A stretch of DNA of 64,000 nucleotides from Pagrus major (GCF_040436345.1 NC_133230.1:23322197-23386196); one strand, 5' to 3'. Numbered from the stretch's first letter, positions 48,001 to 61,803 are shown. The notes: generated from the letters alone by a model not told the origin. Numbers and translations are program-made.

Positions 48001-49648
48001 CTTACTACCGCAAACTGAAACATAATCAATATTCAGAGTATGTGCAAGATAAAAGCTTTATTTGTGAAATAATGTAGCTGCTCCTTTGTTGATGTCTGTG
48101 GCCTATTGTAGAAGAAACAGGGAAGTTTAATAATGGAAGGTAAACAGCATTTTATTTCAACTGCTGACCTTTTGGCATTTCATTTAGCATTACAGCTTTA
48201 AAATTAATGAATCCAAAATGTACAATCCTTTAAAAATGCATGCAATTTATTTCCTTTCTCAAAAAAAGAAAAGACACTGACAGTTCTTTAAATACTGTAT
48301 TATGCATTAGGATTATGGGGTGATGGAGTTCTGTGTCCCTGGATAACCTTTGCTGTCTCTGCTCAGCTTTATGGACCGTGACTCCTCTCTGTCACTCGCT
48401 GCCTTGTCTAGTAATAGACATCGGTTATCTCTTGAAGTCGGACTTGACTGCTTGTCCCAAAAGATTTATGATGTGTGGCACAACCCCAGCAGCCGTCCAC
48501 TGCTGCCACCCTGCAGCCTCCGCTGCTCGGTATTTTCAGCAGGCCATCTGTGGGAAGTTTCAGATGCCAGCTCCAGTCATACGAGCAGACTTTGACTGTG
48601 TTAGCCTGCCTTTTACTTTCATGTAATCTTACTGGCTTTTTATTTCTTCCTGCTCGAACATTTCATGTCGACGTCACCCCTCCCTGTGAAGTGTCAGGCA
48701 CTCGGTTTGCAATTAAAACCCATCACATCTCCGTTAGAAGCCTCTCTGCTGGCACAAGACAGCAGATTTGAGGAACGCTTAGAGCAAAAAAAAGAGGAAG
48801 AAAAAGTGTCCAGTCTGGACTTATCAAGAGAGGAGAAACACGAGCAGATAAAACAGACAGTGCTGCTTGTTGCTCGAGAGTGATAAGTGAAGCCAGAAGA
48901 TGAGGCTGTGAGGCCCTTATCAGTCCAGAGTGTGTCCTGGCACAGAGAGAGGCATGTTGCTGTGCGACAAAGGTGTGAGGCCAGATAAGCATGTATGTGT
49001 GAAATGCTTCAAAGATGAGCTTAACTCTGATATTAAAGTGGGGTTTGAGAAGAAGAGAGAAGAAGGGAGTGGGAGGCAGTGAGAGAGGGAGGGAGATGGG
49101 TTCACAGAAATGGATGCTGACATCTGTTGTGCTGTAGGGATGTCTTCATTTCCTCATGCACACTATGGAGGAACGTGTTGGGAATATAGATTTGTCCTGT
49201 TCAAAATCCTACTGTAAAAGTACAGTATGTGCTACATGTACATAAAGAGCAAAAATAAAAGTATTTGTCCTGCATGAAAAATGCCCCCCGTGTATGTATT
49301 ATCATAAATTACATGATAAGATTCTTATCTTAATACATCAACACATCGGTAACATTTCACTGTTGTAGCTGGTTGAGGTGGAGACAGTTTTAACTCCAGT
49401 GGTTCTCAACCAGGGGTCGAGCTTCTCCAACTGGTCCCAAAATAAATATGAGGGTTTGTCTTGTCAGATGATTCATAGAGAGGAAAGAAAAAGAAAGAAA
49501 GCTCCACTTGTATTCATCCTTTATATTTGCCTTTTTGATTAAATACTAGAGGGTTTCCCCTTTTTGGACTTCAAGCAGTCTTTTTTTTTTTAATCAAACA
49601 ATCTTGAAGTTTAGAGGAAAATCAGTTACTAGTGACACTGCTAACCTC

Positions 49649-50117
49649 AAGAAACAGTTCACCCAAAAATAAAAATTCTGTCATTATCTAGTCGCCCTCA
49701 TGCCGATAGAAAGGCTGGAGCTTTTCTTTCCAGAAGCCCAGAGATACCAAATTGATTGAAAAGACGTTCTTTAGACCCTTTTTTAAATCCAAAATCATAT
49801 AATTTTGTATAGCTGCTTAGCTAAAAGCGTTAGCATGTACCACTTCTGAAGTGGGTGTACAAGCATCCAGGGTTTAAATAACATGTTTTCAACTTGGGTT
49901 CTTAAGGCTTCCGGAGACTTGGATTATGTTGGACAAGCTGTGTGAAGCCACTATATGCTGTTTTATATATTGTTTTTTTAAAAACAAGTCCCCATCTGCT
50001 TCAGTTGTTTAGGAGAGTGCCGCTACGCTGTTTTGCTGCGAAGCTCCATAAATGTTTTGTGGACCTTGAAACTTTACCCAACTTTCCATCTGCATGTGGG
50101 AGAACTGTTCCTTTAAG
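49649..50117. mobile_element. MITE-like repeat with short inverted ends
   Basis: The left end is AAGAAACAGTTCACCCAAAA and the right end is GGGAGAACTGTTCCTTTAAG, an inverted, imperfect copy. The interior has TCTGTCATTATCTAGTCGCC, CAAGTCCCCATCTGCTTCAG and AGCTCCATAAATGTTTTGTG, blocks I recognise from a family repeated in many percomorph genomes. About 470 bp, non-coding. Confidence 0.7.
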
Positions 50118-53100
50118 AGGGTCAAAAGGTTGGCAAATGTGAAATTAACGATGTGGAGCTGAAAGTGCATTATTTCCCTCTGAAATGTGGTGATGTTAAA
50201 GTATAAAGTAGCATAAAATAGAAGTACTTAAGTAAAATACATGTAGATCCACCACTTAAGCTAAGAGCTATTAGACTGAATCCTTTGAGATTACCATCAG
50301 AGGGATGCAAATTAATAATAGCTGGCATTATTATTTGATGAATATGCTATTTTGTTATTCAGACAGCAGATGAACAGAATCATTATGCAACTGCTTGTGA
50401 GAATGTAGCTTTTCATCAGATTCACAGTGGACTATTCTTTTTTTTTTTTTAATGCATTAAGACTAAGTTGCCAAAATATATCTCAAATATAAAAGGACCC
50501 TGGCAGCAGACTGATGGAAGCCCCAAAATAAAATAAAAAACACATTCATATTCCTCTGAAGATTTGCTCAATTATATATTTGCTTTGTGCAAGTGTCTTT
50601 CTGTTTTGGAAGAGGCATATTGACATAGATTCTTGAGATGGACATAAATCTTCTAGGAGGTGTTAGATTTGAAATTAATCCACCCGTACGGAGGCTTTTT
50701 GGGGAGCCGGAGCTTATCCCAGCTGCGTGAGAGGAGGGGTACACTATTGATGGGTCGCAGGCTCATTAAAATACTGCAAAATCATCACACTGACAGCAGT
50801 AAAAAGCTTCTGAATATGTTTGAATACCAGTGTCTGAAAATCCTGGCATGTTGAAATGCTGAGCTAGTACTGTTACAGAGTCATTACTATTCATATCTGT
50901 ATGCAAACTGTTGAAATCTCAAAGGACGTCAGACGTGAGTTTAGTTCCATCCATTGGGATGCCATTGGTGCTGCTGTTGACCTAGAAAGTGTCCCTTGAA
51001 TAATCAAATATACATAAAATATATCTGCCTGCATGGGAAATTATCTCTGGATGAACTTCAAACAGCATCCCAGTGTCTGTAATCTACCAAATGAACTATG
51101 TGGTTTTTGATTTAAGATCTGTCACACAATACAGAGCCAAGAGCTTTTCCACTTTTAGAGGATAACCACCATTTCCCCAGTAGCTTCAAATTTCAGGTCA
51201 CAGTCTGTACACTCCTCCTTCACATCCTCCCATTGTGTTTTTTTGTTGAAAATGAGTCTGTTGAATGCTTTTTTGAGTATTACGCTATTCACGAGGGAAA
51301 TTCCTTGATGCTTTTCCACGATTCTTTTCCTCAAAATGTCACTTTCTTTTTTTTGTCCCGCCTTGTTTTTACTGTAATTGTTGCAGCTACCTAAAATAAA
51401 CCGTGAAACTGAAGATATTGTTTATGCGCCTATGTCCATGACTGGTGACAGGTATTTCATCACAGCGACGACAAGAATCTGAAAATGCCTCTCTGTGGCA
51501 TGAACAGTCGATAGCATCATGCTCCTTATTAATGCAGCACTCAGCTCTAATGTCTTTTTGTCTTTCCCTTATTTTCTGTTTCTTATCCATTTTGTTTACA
51601 GCCCATTCATCATTGTTTTTCCACTACAAATGTGCTTCTCACTTTCGCTCTCATGTGCAACAACCCATTCATTTTCTTTTTTCGCCATTTGCTCGAAGTG
51701 ACGGGTCAGGATGCGACTTTTGGTTAATTTTAGATACAAGGATTATATTTAGAAACACAGTACTGACTAATTATATTTTTAAAACACAGACCTATAATAG
51801 GCACACCGAAACCGGACATGTAAAATTTGCAGGAGATCAGATTCAAACTGCTGCAGCCTCTTGGAAAGTTTTTAACCATATGGGGGTGGATGACTAATAA
51901 AATCAGTTTGCTTCTGGTGGTCTGAGCTAGCTATGGATGCTGTGAGTGACTGAGCGAGCGGGCGTGGGTGAAGCTTCCTATCTATTGAGGGAGAGAAAAC
52001 ACATGCAGCGCTGCACTCGCTTCGCAGAGTGAGCCCACTTCAGCACCCCATACAGCTCCCATTGATGAGAGCAGCACTTTTCGCCCCCATCTCCCCCATC
52101 GAGCCACATGCATTAAGAGAAGCTGCCAAAGAGAAAATGGACAAATATAGGAGAGGTCAGGCTGTGCAGGACATGCTTACCTTGCCATCTGCTCCATTTC
52201 TCCTGGTGCCGTGAATGATAAAGCTTGGATGGAGTGAGTCCCCTCTCTTGCACTTCTTGGGCTCAGTATGTGATCAGTGCTGTCTGCGAGTTGAACCTGA
52301 GGGCCACTGAGTTGTTTAGGATACCGTGGCCCTGGAGGCTAATGTTCTGATTAGATGGCAGGTGGGGCCCGATGGTCCTTCCAAGTCCCGGCGGGAGAAT
52401 AAAGTGCTGCTCTCATTTTGTTCTGACACCCTGACTTTAGAAAACAGGCATTGTTCCTGACACTCACAGCAGTCTGGCAGCGAAAGTCACCTCGAGGATA
52501 GACAGTGAGTGATGCCAAAAGACGCTGAAGAGCCATGCCAGTTACAGCCGAGGCTGCAGTCAATATAACGCCCTGTGATCTGACAGCCTTCTCTAACCAC
52601 ACAATCCATGACTTGTTTAGTGGTTCCCAATCTTTGTTGTCTGATTTTGCTACCCTGACAGCCCCATTAGTCGAGCTCAATTACCCCTTCATCGACCCTA
52701 TCCATCATGTCCTAAACATATTCTTACTGTATGGATTATAAACTGGATGCTACAACACTATTAACAAGGCTATGTAAAAGTGAATCTTGCTGCAGTATTA
52801 TTTTATGCAATTACATTTCCGGTGTATAGGTTTAAGCTAACTCTGATGCCCAAAGCAGGGACTGCCCATTTTTTGCCCATATTCTGAGAAATTTCCAAAA
52901 AGGCCCACCCTTGATTGGCAAATGATCATTGCTTGTTTAGAGTTTGGTTAGGTGGTTGGTTTGTTGGTAAGGGTTAGAAAAAAATGTCACAGTCAGAGCC
53001 AATCAGAGATAGTGTAGTAGCAGAGACATTAACCTATAAGAGAGGAGACAAACCACTTTGATTTTAAATAGAAATATCTTAAACTCCAGGGATAGCCGTT

Positions 53101-53890
53101 GTACGACACATATCCTGACCTCCCTCCCCTTGGCCTACTTAATAACATCATATCACACTAATGCACAGGATTACCAAGCAAGGTGAGGTTTTCCAAATAT
53201 TAGACATTAAACGTGGAAGTGCTGTGGTTGGATGAGCTGACGTCATGGCACGCTGGACTGAGCTGGAAAAGAAGCTGGTGTCATGAAATCATGTGCAGGT
53301 GCAAAAGAAGTATAACCTGTTGAAAAATATATTTTTATTTGAATGATTATTCTGTGCATGCAGTGACCACTGAACGTGAAGTGATAGCCCTCTCCCATTC
53401 ATTCAGATAGGCGTACTTCAACTGTTTATACTTTTGAGTAACTTCCGTATTTTGACTGGTAAAATGTTTAGGCTACGTTTAGCTATCCCACAAACCTAAC
53501 TTATCCATTAGCCTACTTTTAGTTATTTAGTTTCAGCCAAGTTTTTCAACTGTTTATTTATAACTTTGTTTCTCTGCTTGCTTGCTGATGAGCAACTCTC
53601 ATTTGCAACATATCATGTCTGTGTGTTACTACTCACCGGTTGATGGACAGTTTATCTGTGAAAATCAGCATCACACCAGTCATTATTTGGCTGTTTATTT
53701 TCCTCCTTCACAGAAATATGGGAATGTTTTCCTTTAAAAAATCTCATTTAATTTAAGACTAGTTGGTCTTTACACATACCCTTCTGGCAACTACAGAAGT
53801 ACCTCGCAGACTTACCCTGATTTGGAAGGCAGACAAAGGCCCGCCTCTCAAAGAGACAATGAATCGAGCATGAGAGATATGGCCGAGCAT

Positions 53891-54629
53891 GTTTCATTAT
53901 TCATGCCAAATGTATTTATTGACTAATTTTACAGTACACAATAAACACAAATAGCCTAACCCTCTTGAGCGCTGCTCAGCATCTGTGTGTACACTGTGAA
54001 AATCACCTTTGTTCCCTTTCCATAAGGAGTCCACTTCTCTCCGTTTACTGCACCAACTTCCCGGATATTCCTCACATAAACAATCACATAAAAACTGGCC
54101 ACTGGCTGACTGTTTGTCCAAGGAATCATAAAGTTGACAATACACAATTTGCAATAGTATTGACAGAGAATACACCTACTATAAAGGTAAAATAAAACTG
54201 CTGTAAACGGCTATTGTGGTAAAAGGTAGGTAGTTCTTTACTGCTATGAGCTCAGTTTTTGTCTAACATATAAATACAGCGCGGCCTTAGTCATCTTTCT
54301 CGGGGCGGATTTTCTTCTTCATGTGGTGGTGGAATACCTTGGTGGGAGTGTTGAATCCCCGAAGTAACGATTCAGTCTGGATCAATATGCAGTCCGAGTA
54401 ATACTTCATCCACACATCTGGTTTTTTCTTCTTTTTTTCTCTCTTTCTCTTCCTGTTCAAGTCTTTTCTCTTCATATAGATTCTTCTTTTCACAGCAGCA
54501 CAGGCGCACGCCTTCAGGAGAGGTGAAGAGATCTATCCAGCCTAGTCTTTTCCCTTCCTCCCATCTTGCCTCCTCTTTTCTTTTTTTTTTTTTATCTCTA
54601 TCTTCCCCCCAGGCAAACTGGTCCCATTG
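53891..54629 (-). other. syndig1l: syndig1l 3' UTR (inferred)
   Basis: Sequence downstream of the syndig1l stop on the minus strand. TTTATT on the plus strand at 53912-53917 is a minus-strand AATAAA and the first good signal after the stop. An A/G-rich stretch (minus strand) lies at 54420-54600. The end point is inferred from this signal. Confidence 0.4.
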
Positions 54630-57600
54630 CTATACATGTCCAGGCTTGGACAGGTAGGCTATGAGGGCAACAACCACCCCCACATACATCCCTGTTCCAA
54701 CGGTGATGGAAAGGGCAGCCAGGAATAGGGCTCTTCTGGAGCTCATTCCTGCTCTGGAGAAGTCTCCCTTAGCGATGGCCTTGCCAGTCTGACAAAACAA
54801 AGCAGAGAGTGAAATGAGCCGGTGTGTTACTCATCAGCACTGAGTGTATGAGTAGGTGTTAAGCCACAGTTAAAAGAGAGAAAACAAGAAATGCTCTCGG
54901 GGAGCCATTAGTTACCATGGCAATTAGGTCATTATCCCTCTGACAGTGACAAATGTGTTGTTTGGGTGTTTTGGTTTCCTATCAAAAAATGAACCTGGCC
55001 TTTTTTTATTCTTCTGACACATTATTTTCTGCTCCGATATAATTGTCCCTGCAATTACTGCGGAGGACGTTGCAAAACCACTAAGATATGCCGTACTTTG
55101 TTTGAGGTTACGCAGCGTGAGCTTAATGCTTCCTGACCAGGAAGATACTGACACTAGACGATGTCAAGGTGCTGCAGTAATTACAAATGTGGTCTCAGCT
55201 ATGGATGCAACAACCTGAAATAATGTAATTGCAGTGAACTGCTCGCACAGAACATACCACGGACCGAAACCTCAATGTTAATGGTTTCCTAAAGTGAATA
55301 CCAACGACTGACAAGTGGGCCGAACCTGCTGAATTTACGTAGTCAATCATCTGTAACAACTGCAAAGGAGGGTCGCAGGGTGGAAAATAGGCTTCGGTAG
55401 TACTGAGTCTGAGTGCTTGTGCTCGCTGACCTTAAATAGAATGCAGTGTAATCAGAGTTAATGACAGGCTTGAGGTCTCTGGGTCTTTACCTTGTGAGAG
55501 TAGTAAAAGGCAACGATGCCCAAGGGCCAGAAGCAGCAGAGCATGGAGAAGATGGCTAGGCCCAGGTAGTCCCGAGGGGGCAGCACGATGAAGTTGTCCT
55601 CACTCTCGCTGTCGCTGGAGCTGTCACTCTGGAAGACAGCGGGTTGATGAAGAATAATTAAATGTCAGAAAAGGAGAGGATGATGCACTTTTTACATGAC
55701 TACGTGTGCTACAATTTGTGAGGCAAACCACACATTTGCATTTGTGATCTTGATTGACACATAGATAATAATAAATGGAGTGAGGTTGACATGTGTAGAT
55801 AGTCAGGTGGATTTTGCACATCTTCTCGGTGGCCAGGTCAGTGTATCTGCCCTTGTTGCACCATCACCCAGGACAGGATGTGCTCAGCCAGCCAGAGAGG
55901 ATTTGGTGCCTCTGTCAACACCCATGAGCGGCCTGACAGATAACACAGGATTAACGGATTGTTCCATCATTGCACAGTGACAGGGGAAACGGCAAGAAGA
56001 CAGTGTCATTTATGTGCTAAATTGCTTCTACAGCACGAGCTAGACCTCCACCATCTCTCCTCGATACACCTGCTGTCTTACGGGGCAGCGAGTGTTCAAC
56101 AAGCTCCCAATACCGCACCTCGATACTCCCAACTCAGGGCCACAAGGGCTGAATGGGCTGATGAATGATAGATTCGAACGCCACTCAGACTACATTGGCA
56201 CATCGCACCTGCAGCGAGGATGGCAATGTGACTGCATGGGTGACCTTTAAGAGGACGCTGCCTTATACTTCCCTCCGCTGTCCCAGAGACGGAGTGGATG
56301 TTTGTCTAAATAAATAGCCCCCATGAGCAGCAGGTTTCATTTGTTAGTCTTGCTGCCTGCAGGGATCAATCAAAGCGGGGAAAAGGAAGGAACAAAATAG
56401 AAATCGATATGTAAGGCAGGAACTGGACCAACCATTTTAGAGGTAATTACAGAACAGTCAGGAAGGCAGACAGAGAAGAAAAGAACCATACTTGTGTGCT
56501 GACATCCATTTTTGACCATGTTGTGCACAATTTTCCCTTTTAAGCTCTAATCTGATCTTCAGTTACCAAACCAAGCTGTTTTTGGGGGTGTTCCCGTCTG
56601 GAGACCTTATTGGGATGGTAGGGAGTAGTTTAGGACCGCAGCTCTATACTATCCAAACAGTTTCCAAACCACGGCCAATAAAAGATTATGAAGCTCTCTG
56701 TTATCTGCTTTATGAACACTGTCCACCTGGACAGCCGGGTGTGATCCATCAAAACAGCAGCTGGTCATAACCAAGTAATCTGACATCACATGAATAAACC
56801 GGTGGGAACAAACAGCAGTAATCTCCTTTTATCTTTGTAGCGAGACCTGATAACAGTTGTGAGTGACTGGTGCATTCAGTCCTACTGACAATCTGCCTGA
56901 CACCGAGTGCGGCCGGTTGGGGACACACTCCCAGTCTGGTCTGATGCCAGTATAACTGATGGGGCTCCTTGCCTTTAACAACCCTGTCACAGCTCTCTCT
57001 GAGGCCTCGTTTGAGCCTGGAGGGGACAGTCGACTCTACAGCAGGGCACACACAGACCCCTTCACCCTGTTACTCGGGGCAATCACAGAGGCACTGTCCA
57101 TGTGCTCTTGTTAAGTTGTTACCTGCTATCTATTTTTTCTTCATCACACAGCTGTCAGAAATCTGCTGATATACACTAGCTCTGCATTGTTTTTGTGCTG
57201 GTCTAACAATGGATGAGGCACCATGGAAGCTCAGTCACCAGAATAAAATTCGAGCATTTTACGTCTAACCCTTACCCTAACCCTTGGGTGTTTAACCCTG
57301 ACCACAACCACAAAAACGTTCACATTTTTACATGTCATATGTATCATATCAAATGTCATATTATGATCATGTGTTTGAGATGACTTGCTTGTCAGGAAGG
57401 GGAGGGGAGGGTGGTGGTGTTACAGCAAGGAGAGACTGTGTGAAACAACTGGATATTTTCAAGGAGGTAAGCCAAAACATGATCTTTCCGAACCCTGATC
57501 AAGATGTTTTTGTGCCCAAACCAGACCAGACCATCACAATATAAAATTAAAAAATTGAAGTAAGGAGTAAAAAAATGCATCAACTGACAAACAATACACT

Positions 57601-59178
57601 GTATTATGGGTGAAAACTGCCACAGACTATATCCTGGAATTTTAGGTTGTGTATGAAACCCTCATCAGCTCCACTCTATCCTTAGTCCTAATCTTCATGG
57701 CTCTATAAATCCTCTAAATTGAATTAGTCTTCCCTGCATCAACACACATCTAGCACAGCCTGTGTGTCTTTTTGTGATTCTCAAAACACTGAAGGACACA
57801 AACATACAGACACACAGGATGGGAGAGTGAAGAAACGCAGGTGCTGGGCAAAGACTCTCATATTCCAGCTAAAAAAGCCAACTTTCATCTGTGCACTGTT
57901 CATCAGATTCATTTGCTCTTTTGAATTGACGTGGAATAACTTTAGCTCTGGGCGCACCTGCTCCGACAGCCATGCATCAGCCGAGTCCCGCTTAATACCC
58001 TCGCAGCACGGCATTACTTATGGCATTAATGGCAGTCGGTGCCACGTCTCTATCTATCTGCCAGGCCTCCGAGTGACAAGCGCTGGCTCGATCATCAGCC
58101 CAGTTAGGTCGCAATACTTCTTCCTCTGCCAGCTCACAGCCCTGGGTACTTCACAAGCATCCCTGGATGAAATTAGATTTCTCTCACTTCTGAAAAGACT
58201 TCTGCTCTTTTTCTGTCACGCTTTCCTTTGGAGAGTGAAGTTTAATATCTAAAAAGAACAATAGCCTGGGTAGATGAACTCAGATGTGTCGTTTTCTTCG
58301 AATGTGATTATGAAACTAAAGCGTACAATTACCCTGCACTGGATTTGAAAGACTCTGGTAAATTGACCATTTAGAGAACAGAGAGAAAAATGAGCGTGAA
58401 TCACACTGGCAGTCTATTAAAATGAAATAATGAAATAATAACACTTTAAACGCCGTGACTCACTTTCTGCTGAAAGATGGCTCTGACAGCTACGAGTAAG
58501 TGTCGTAACGCCTCTAACTTCATATAGCAACTCAATATTCTAATTACTCTGTCAAACACTGCCAAATGGCTCTTACTTGCATCAATTTGCGCTTTACTGT
58601 GTGTAGTTATGGTGATTATTTCCATATAGCTCATAGCAAGAGTGAGAAACCTGAAGCATACTTATTCCGTTAGGCTACAATTGAAACACAGACTGCTTGT
58701 ACATCTCCAGATGAACCATAACTGAAGCACTGCAATGATATTTTCCTCTCACCTCGTACTCAGGTCCCTGCTCCTCCTCCACATCGTACGACACCGTCTG
58801 GATCTTCACATCCTTCTCCCCCTGTATGCTGTCCAGAGGATTTTCTGCGGAAACTCCGTCCAACACAGCGTCCTTACTCTCCGTGAAAGTGGTCTCAAAG
58901 CTCTCGCTCTTGGAGTCCTTGCTGTGAAGACTGACGTCGTCCTTGTACAGGATGAAATTGGGCCTGTAGAAGGCCTCCACAGCTAGATGCAGGGAGGTGG
59001 CATCCAGATACTGTTGAGTCTTATGCTTGCCATTAGTGTCAGTGTAGTAGTAGCCGATGAGGCTGTCCTGGTAAGGCTGGCTCGGGTAGTCACACTGGTA
59101 GCCCTGGTAGTCGTTGTGCACCACGTGTCTGCTGGTTTTGTCTAGCAGGGGGTTCTGGAGCTCGCTCAGGCTCTCCAT
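54630..59178 (-). CDS. syndig1l: synapse differentiation-inducing 1-like (capucin)
   Basis: Brain-expressed membrane protein of the SYNDIG/CD225 (dispanin) family, a paralogue of SYNDIG1, which promotes AMPA-receptor synapse development. Three coding exons on the minus strand: 59178-58753 (142 codons), 55628-55491 (46 codons) and 54788-54630 (52 codons plus TAG). All junctions are phase 0 and GT..AG. Total 240 residues (human about 238). The N-terminus [12 protein letters not shown] is diagnostic, followed by [37 protein letters not shown], an acidic [13 protein letters not shown] run, and [21 protein letters not shown] with a first membrane segment (about 163-184). [20 protein letters not shown] and a second hydrophobic segment (about 209-235) follow, ending SKPGHV. 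A 5' UTR acceptor lies at 59234-59235, so the start codon is in the second exon. It is convergent with vsx2. Confidence 0.95.
54789..55490 (-). other. syndig1l: syndig1l last intron
   Basis: Intron between the two membrane-segment exons, about 700 bases. No repeat, RNA or further exon recognised. Confidence 0.8.
55629..58752 (-). other. syndig1l: syndig1l second intron
   Basis: A 3.1 kb intron of mostly unique sequence. A short telomere-like CCCTAA stretch is at 57264-57284. Open frames (for example 57764-58252) have no family motif. Confidence 0.75.
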
Positions 59179-59233
59179 GACGGCAGCTTCAAACGTCTAG
59201 TGGGTCAGTCCAAAAGATTTGGCAGTCTGGTAG
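59179..59233 (-). other. syndig1l: syndig1l 5' UTR, part in the start-codon exon
   Basis: On the minus strand a pyrimidine tract and CAG acceptor (CTTTCCAG, AG at plus 59234-59235) precede 55 untranslated bases and the ATG at 59178-59176. This shows that at least one non-coding exon lies upstream. Confidence 0.7.
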
Positions 59234-59272
59234 CTGGAAAGTTAAATACAATTAAATGTGTTTAATACAAAC

Positions 59273-60071
59273 CTTTAAGGGGCAGTCATCCCCCCAAAAT
59301 ACATATTTTACCTCTTACTTGTGTAGCTATTTATCCATCTAGATCGTTTCGATGTGAGTTGCAGAGTTTCGGAGATATTGGCCATAGAGATGTGTGCCTT
59401 CTATCAAACATAATGGAACTAGATGGCACTATGGTTAATTACGCATGGTTAAATAAAAAAACAGCAATATCTCTTTCCGGAAATCATGACTGGGTTCTTT
59501 ACGTTGGCATGGATGTTAAGCAGTACATCCACGAGAGGGCAGCTCAGAGTTGAGAGTTGCTGACAACAACAAACGGTGGACAAGGTTGGGATAATATAGC
59601 TCAAAAGTCAGGGCAGCGTTGTAGACGGCGTAGAGAGGCCATTAAATACATCACAACATGTGGACAGAGACTTCGTTAGAATACACACTTTACTGTAACT
59701 TGATCGAACACTAAGTTGTGAAGTTGGAGTTGGAGTGAGCAGATGAGTCACTGTCTTCTTCTGCACTGCGATACGGGTGGTGTAGTTTGGCAAAAACAAA
59801 ATAGTTCCTACATGAAACTGCTCCCAGCAAGCTCTGTGAATTATGTTGAGTAACCGGGTCATGATTTCTGGAAAGCGACATTGCCGCTGAGTCTTTCAAA
59901 TGTATTTTTTCGGCGCCCTAGGCACCACAAGCCGAGTGCCATCTAGTTCGGTTATATTGGAGAGAAGGCAGTCATCTCTGCAACTCACACCAAAACAATC
60001 TAGATGGAAAAATAGCACTAAAGGCGAGAGGAAAATGTATTTTTGATTTTGGGGTGAACCGTCCCTTTAAA
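59273..60071. mobile_element. foldback element with ~230 bp inverted arms in syndig1l 5' intron
   Basis: The left arm (59273 to about 59510) and the reverse complement of the right arm (60071 back to about 59840) align over their length. Shared landmarks in order are CTTT-AAGG(G), CCCCAAAAT, GCTATTT-TCCATCTAGAT, GTGAGTTGCAGAG, GAACTAGATGGCACT, and CTTTCC-GAAATCATGAC. The centre (about 59510-59840) is not inverted. There is no transposase. Total about 800 bp. Confidence 0.85.
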
Positions 60072-61479
60072 AGACACAAATAATAAGCAGTTCAATCAAA
60101 TCTTGGTAAATTCTTGGGGGAAAACAGTTGTATGTACATGTAGCTATGCAGTCAGACCCAAGATTGGGTTTTTTAGTAATGTAATAATCGAGGACATGAA
60201 TTCTGTGCAGGAGAGGTTTCATCTTGCCCGGCAATCAGCATTCCTCTCGCAAGCTCTTGCCAGTCTGAGCCATAAAATCACCATCTGCTGCATGTTCAAC
60301 TGTTGCATCTCACACCCCCTGATTCACACAAACATATAGGGGAAACGTATATTCCACATAGCACGGCTGCCCATATCGAAAACCAGGGAAGGGCTACTTT
60401 GTACTGCATACTGATGACTGCGACTGTGTGTGAACCGGCCTCCCTGACTCCTCCTAAATGCTTTCAGAATAGTGAGAGAGGTGATTTTGAGATCAGTTAA
60501 AACATTTGTGGCTTATGTACTAAAACGAAACACGGTAACAATGTCAGGAGAGGCCGTCACTTAGGCAACGAGTCCACCAATGAGATGTGATCTGAGTGTG
60601 TGAGTAAGCAGTACATTATTTTGTTTTGCAAATCCAGTACCGATGGTCGATCCCTTCAGGCCAACAAAGACCTCATCCATCCAATTAATCCTGCGTCTTA
60701 CAGTGTGTCTGATGATGAAATAAGATAATGAGATAATAACAGCTGAGCTGCGGTTGCATCATATTTTAGAATTAGTGGTAAATCAAGTCATTTCATGCTT
60801 TTATGTTGAAAGAGCTGTAGTGAGAGATAAGCCACAGGGTAAAGAAAAATGAAAGATTTTCCCCACATTAGATAAAAAAAAGGTTGATCTGTGATATTTG
60901 GGAGTTGACTGAGTTGCACAGACCTGGACAAAATAACATGAACGCCCAAAAATGGGTTGCCACCTAAAGCAACAATGTTAAAAACGTAACCGTCACAAAG
61001 CAGGTTTTCATTGCAGAGCACTGTCTTTCTTTGCGTTATATTACCCACATCTGCAGTGATTTCCTGGACTAAGAGTAGACATGCAGATCAACAGCAGACC
61101 TTTGCCCTCTGTGACCCCTTTGAGACCAAGAGCTCATGCAGGCGCAGTAGGTGTCAGAGCTGCTTGACGTAGAGAAGCATGAATAATGTGGGCCAGTGGC
61201 TGAGTCCACATATCCAACGCTGTGTGTCCTGCGTTCCCCATCCATTCTCACATGCTTCTGTAGGCTGAGCCACTCTCCAGATAACAGGGAATTCCATTAC
61301 ACACTACATTAGACAACAAAAACCACATCCCACATCCACAAATAATTCATCTCACATGAGAAGATGTGCACTTAGCACATGTGAGTGTGTGCTCAGACTC
61401 CACAATTATTAATGATCATGAGCACATTCCCCTTCTCTTACAGCTGGTCATGTAGAGTGTATGCCAGCCTCTATATCTC

Positions 61480-61484
<5 letters not shown>

Positions 61485-61537
<53 letters not shown>
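61485..61537. repeat. CA dinucleotide microsatellite
   Basis: About 26 uninterrupted CA units in the syndig1l 5' intron. Confidence 0.97.
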
Positions 61538-61539
<2 letters not shown>

Positions 61540-61803
61540 TTCATTATTTTGATGACATCACACCTTTCTCTCCCTCTCTCTCTCTTCTTTAATATTTTTT
61601 TAACCTCAAATAAAACTGCAAATACTTCCAAATTTTATAGAGCTGGTCATGAGAGAAATCTCGCTATTTTTTTAAAATTATTTATTTATTTATTACTGTT
61701 TTGCTCTTTCTTTATCATAGAGACATCTCATCTCTACCCAGAAACAAATGGCTGAGAATATTTTTCTATGTTGGTCGCAAGACATCTGCGAAAATCCTCT
61801 TAC

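Larger units (their letters stand above)
43421..53890. other. vsx2-syndig1l intergenic region
   Basis: About 10 kb without a recognisable gene between two convergent genes. It contains AAGTA-type repeats (43995-44312, 49190-49375, 50195-50257), two small inverted-repeat elements (44673-45008, 49649-50117) and a CA/GT-rich, ACAT-rich area at 47070-47420. The rest (45300-46900, 47450-49150, 50650-53890) looks unique and AT-rich. ORFs there lack family motifs. Confidence 0.6.

Noticed and set aside
48665-48883. Glu/Lys-rich open frame in the vsx2-syndig1l interval
   Set aside because: Biased composition, no conserved motif, no splice or promoter context.
52029-52214. 61-codon frame with a charged segment (EAAKEKMDKYRRGQ)
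   Set aside because: Looks peptide-like but has no known family match, no start context and no splice partner; not supported as a gene.
57264-57284. Telomere-like CTAACCCTTACCCTAACCCTT
   Set aside because: Only about three imperfect units; too short to indicate an interstitial telomere or chromosome fusion.
57764-58252. 162-codon open frame in the syndig1l second intron
   Set aside because: No recognisable domain, and it lies in an intron of a confidently placed gene on the opposite strand.
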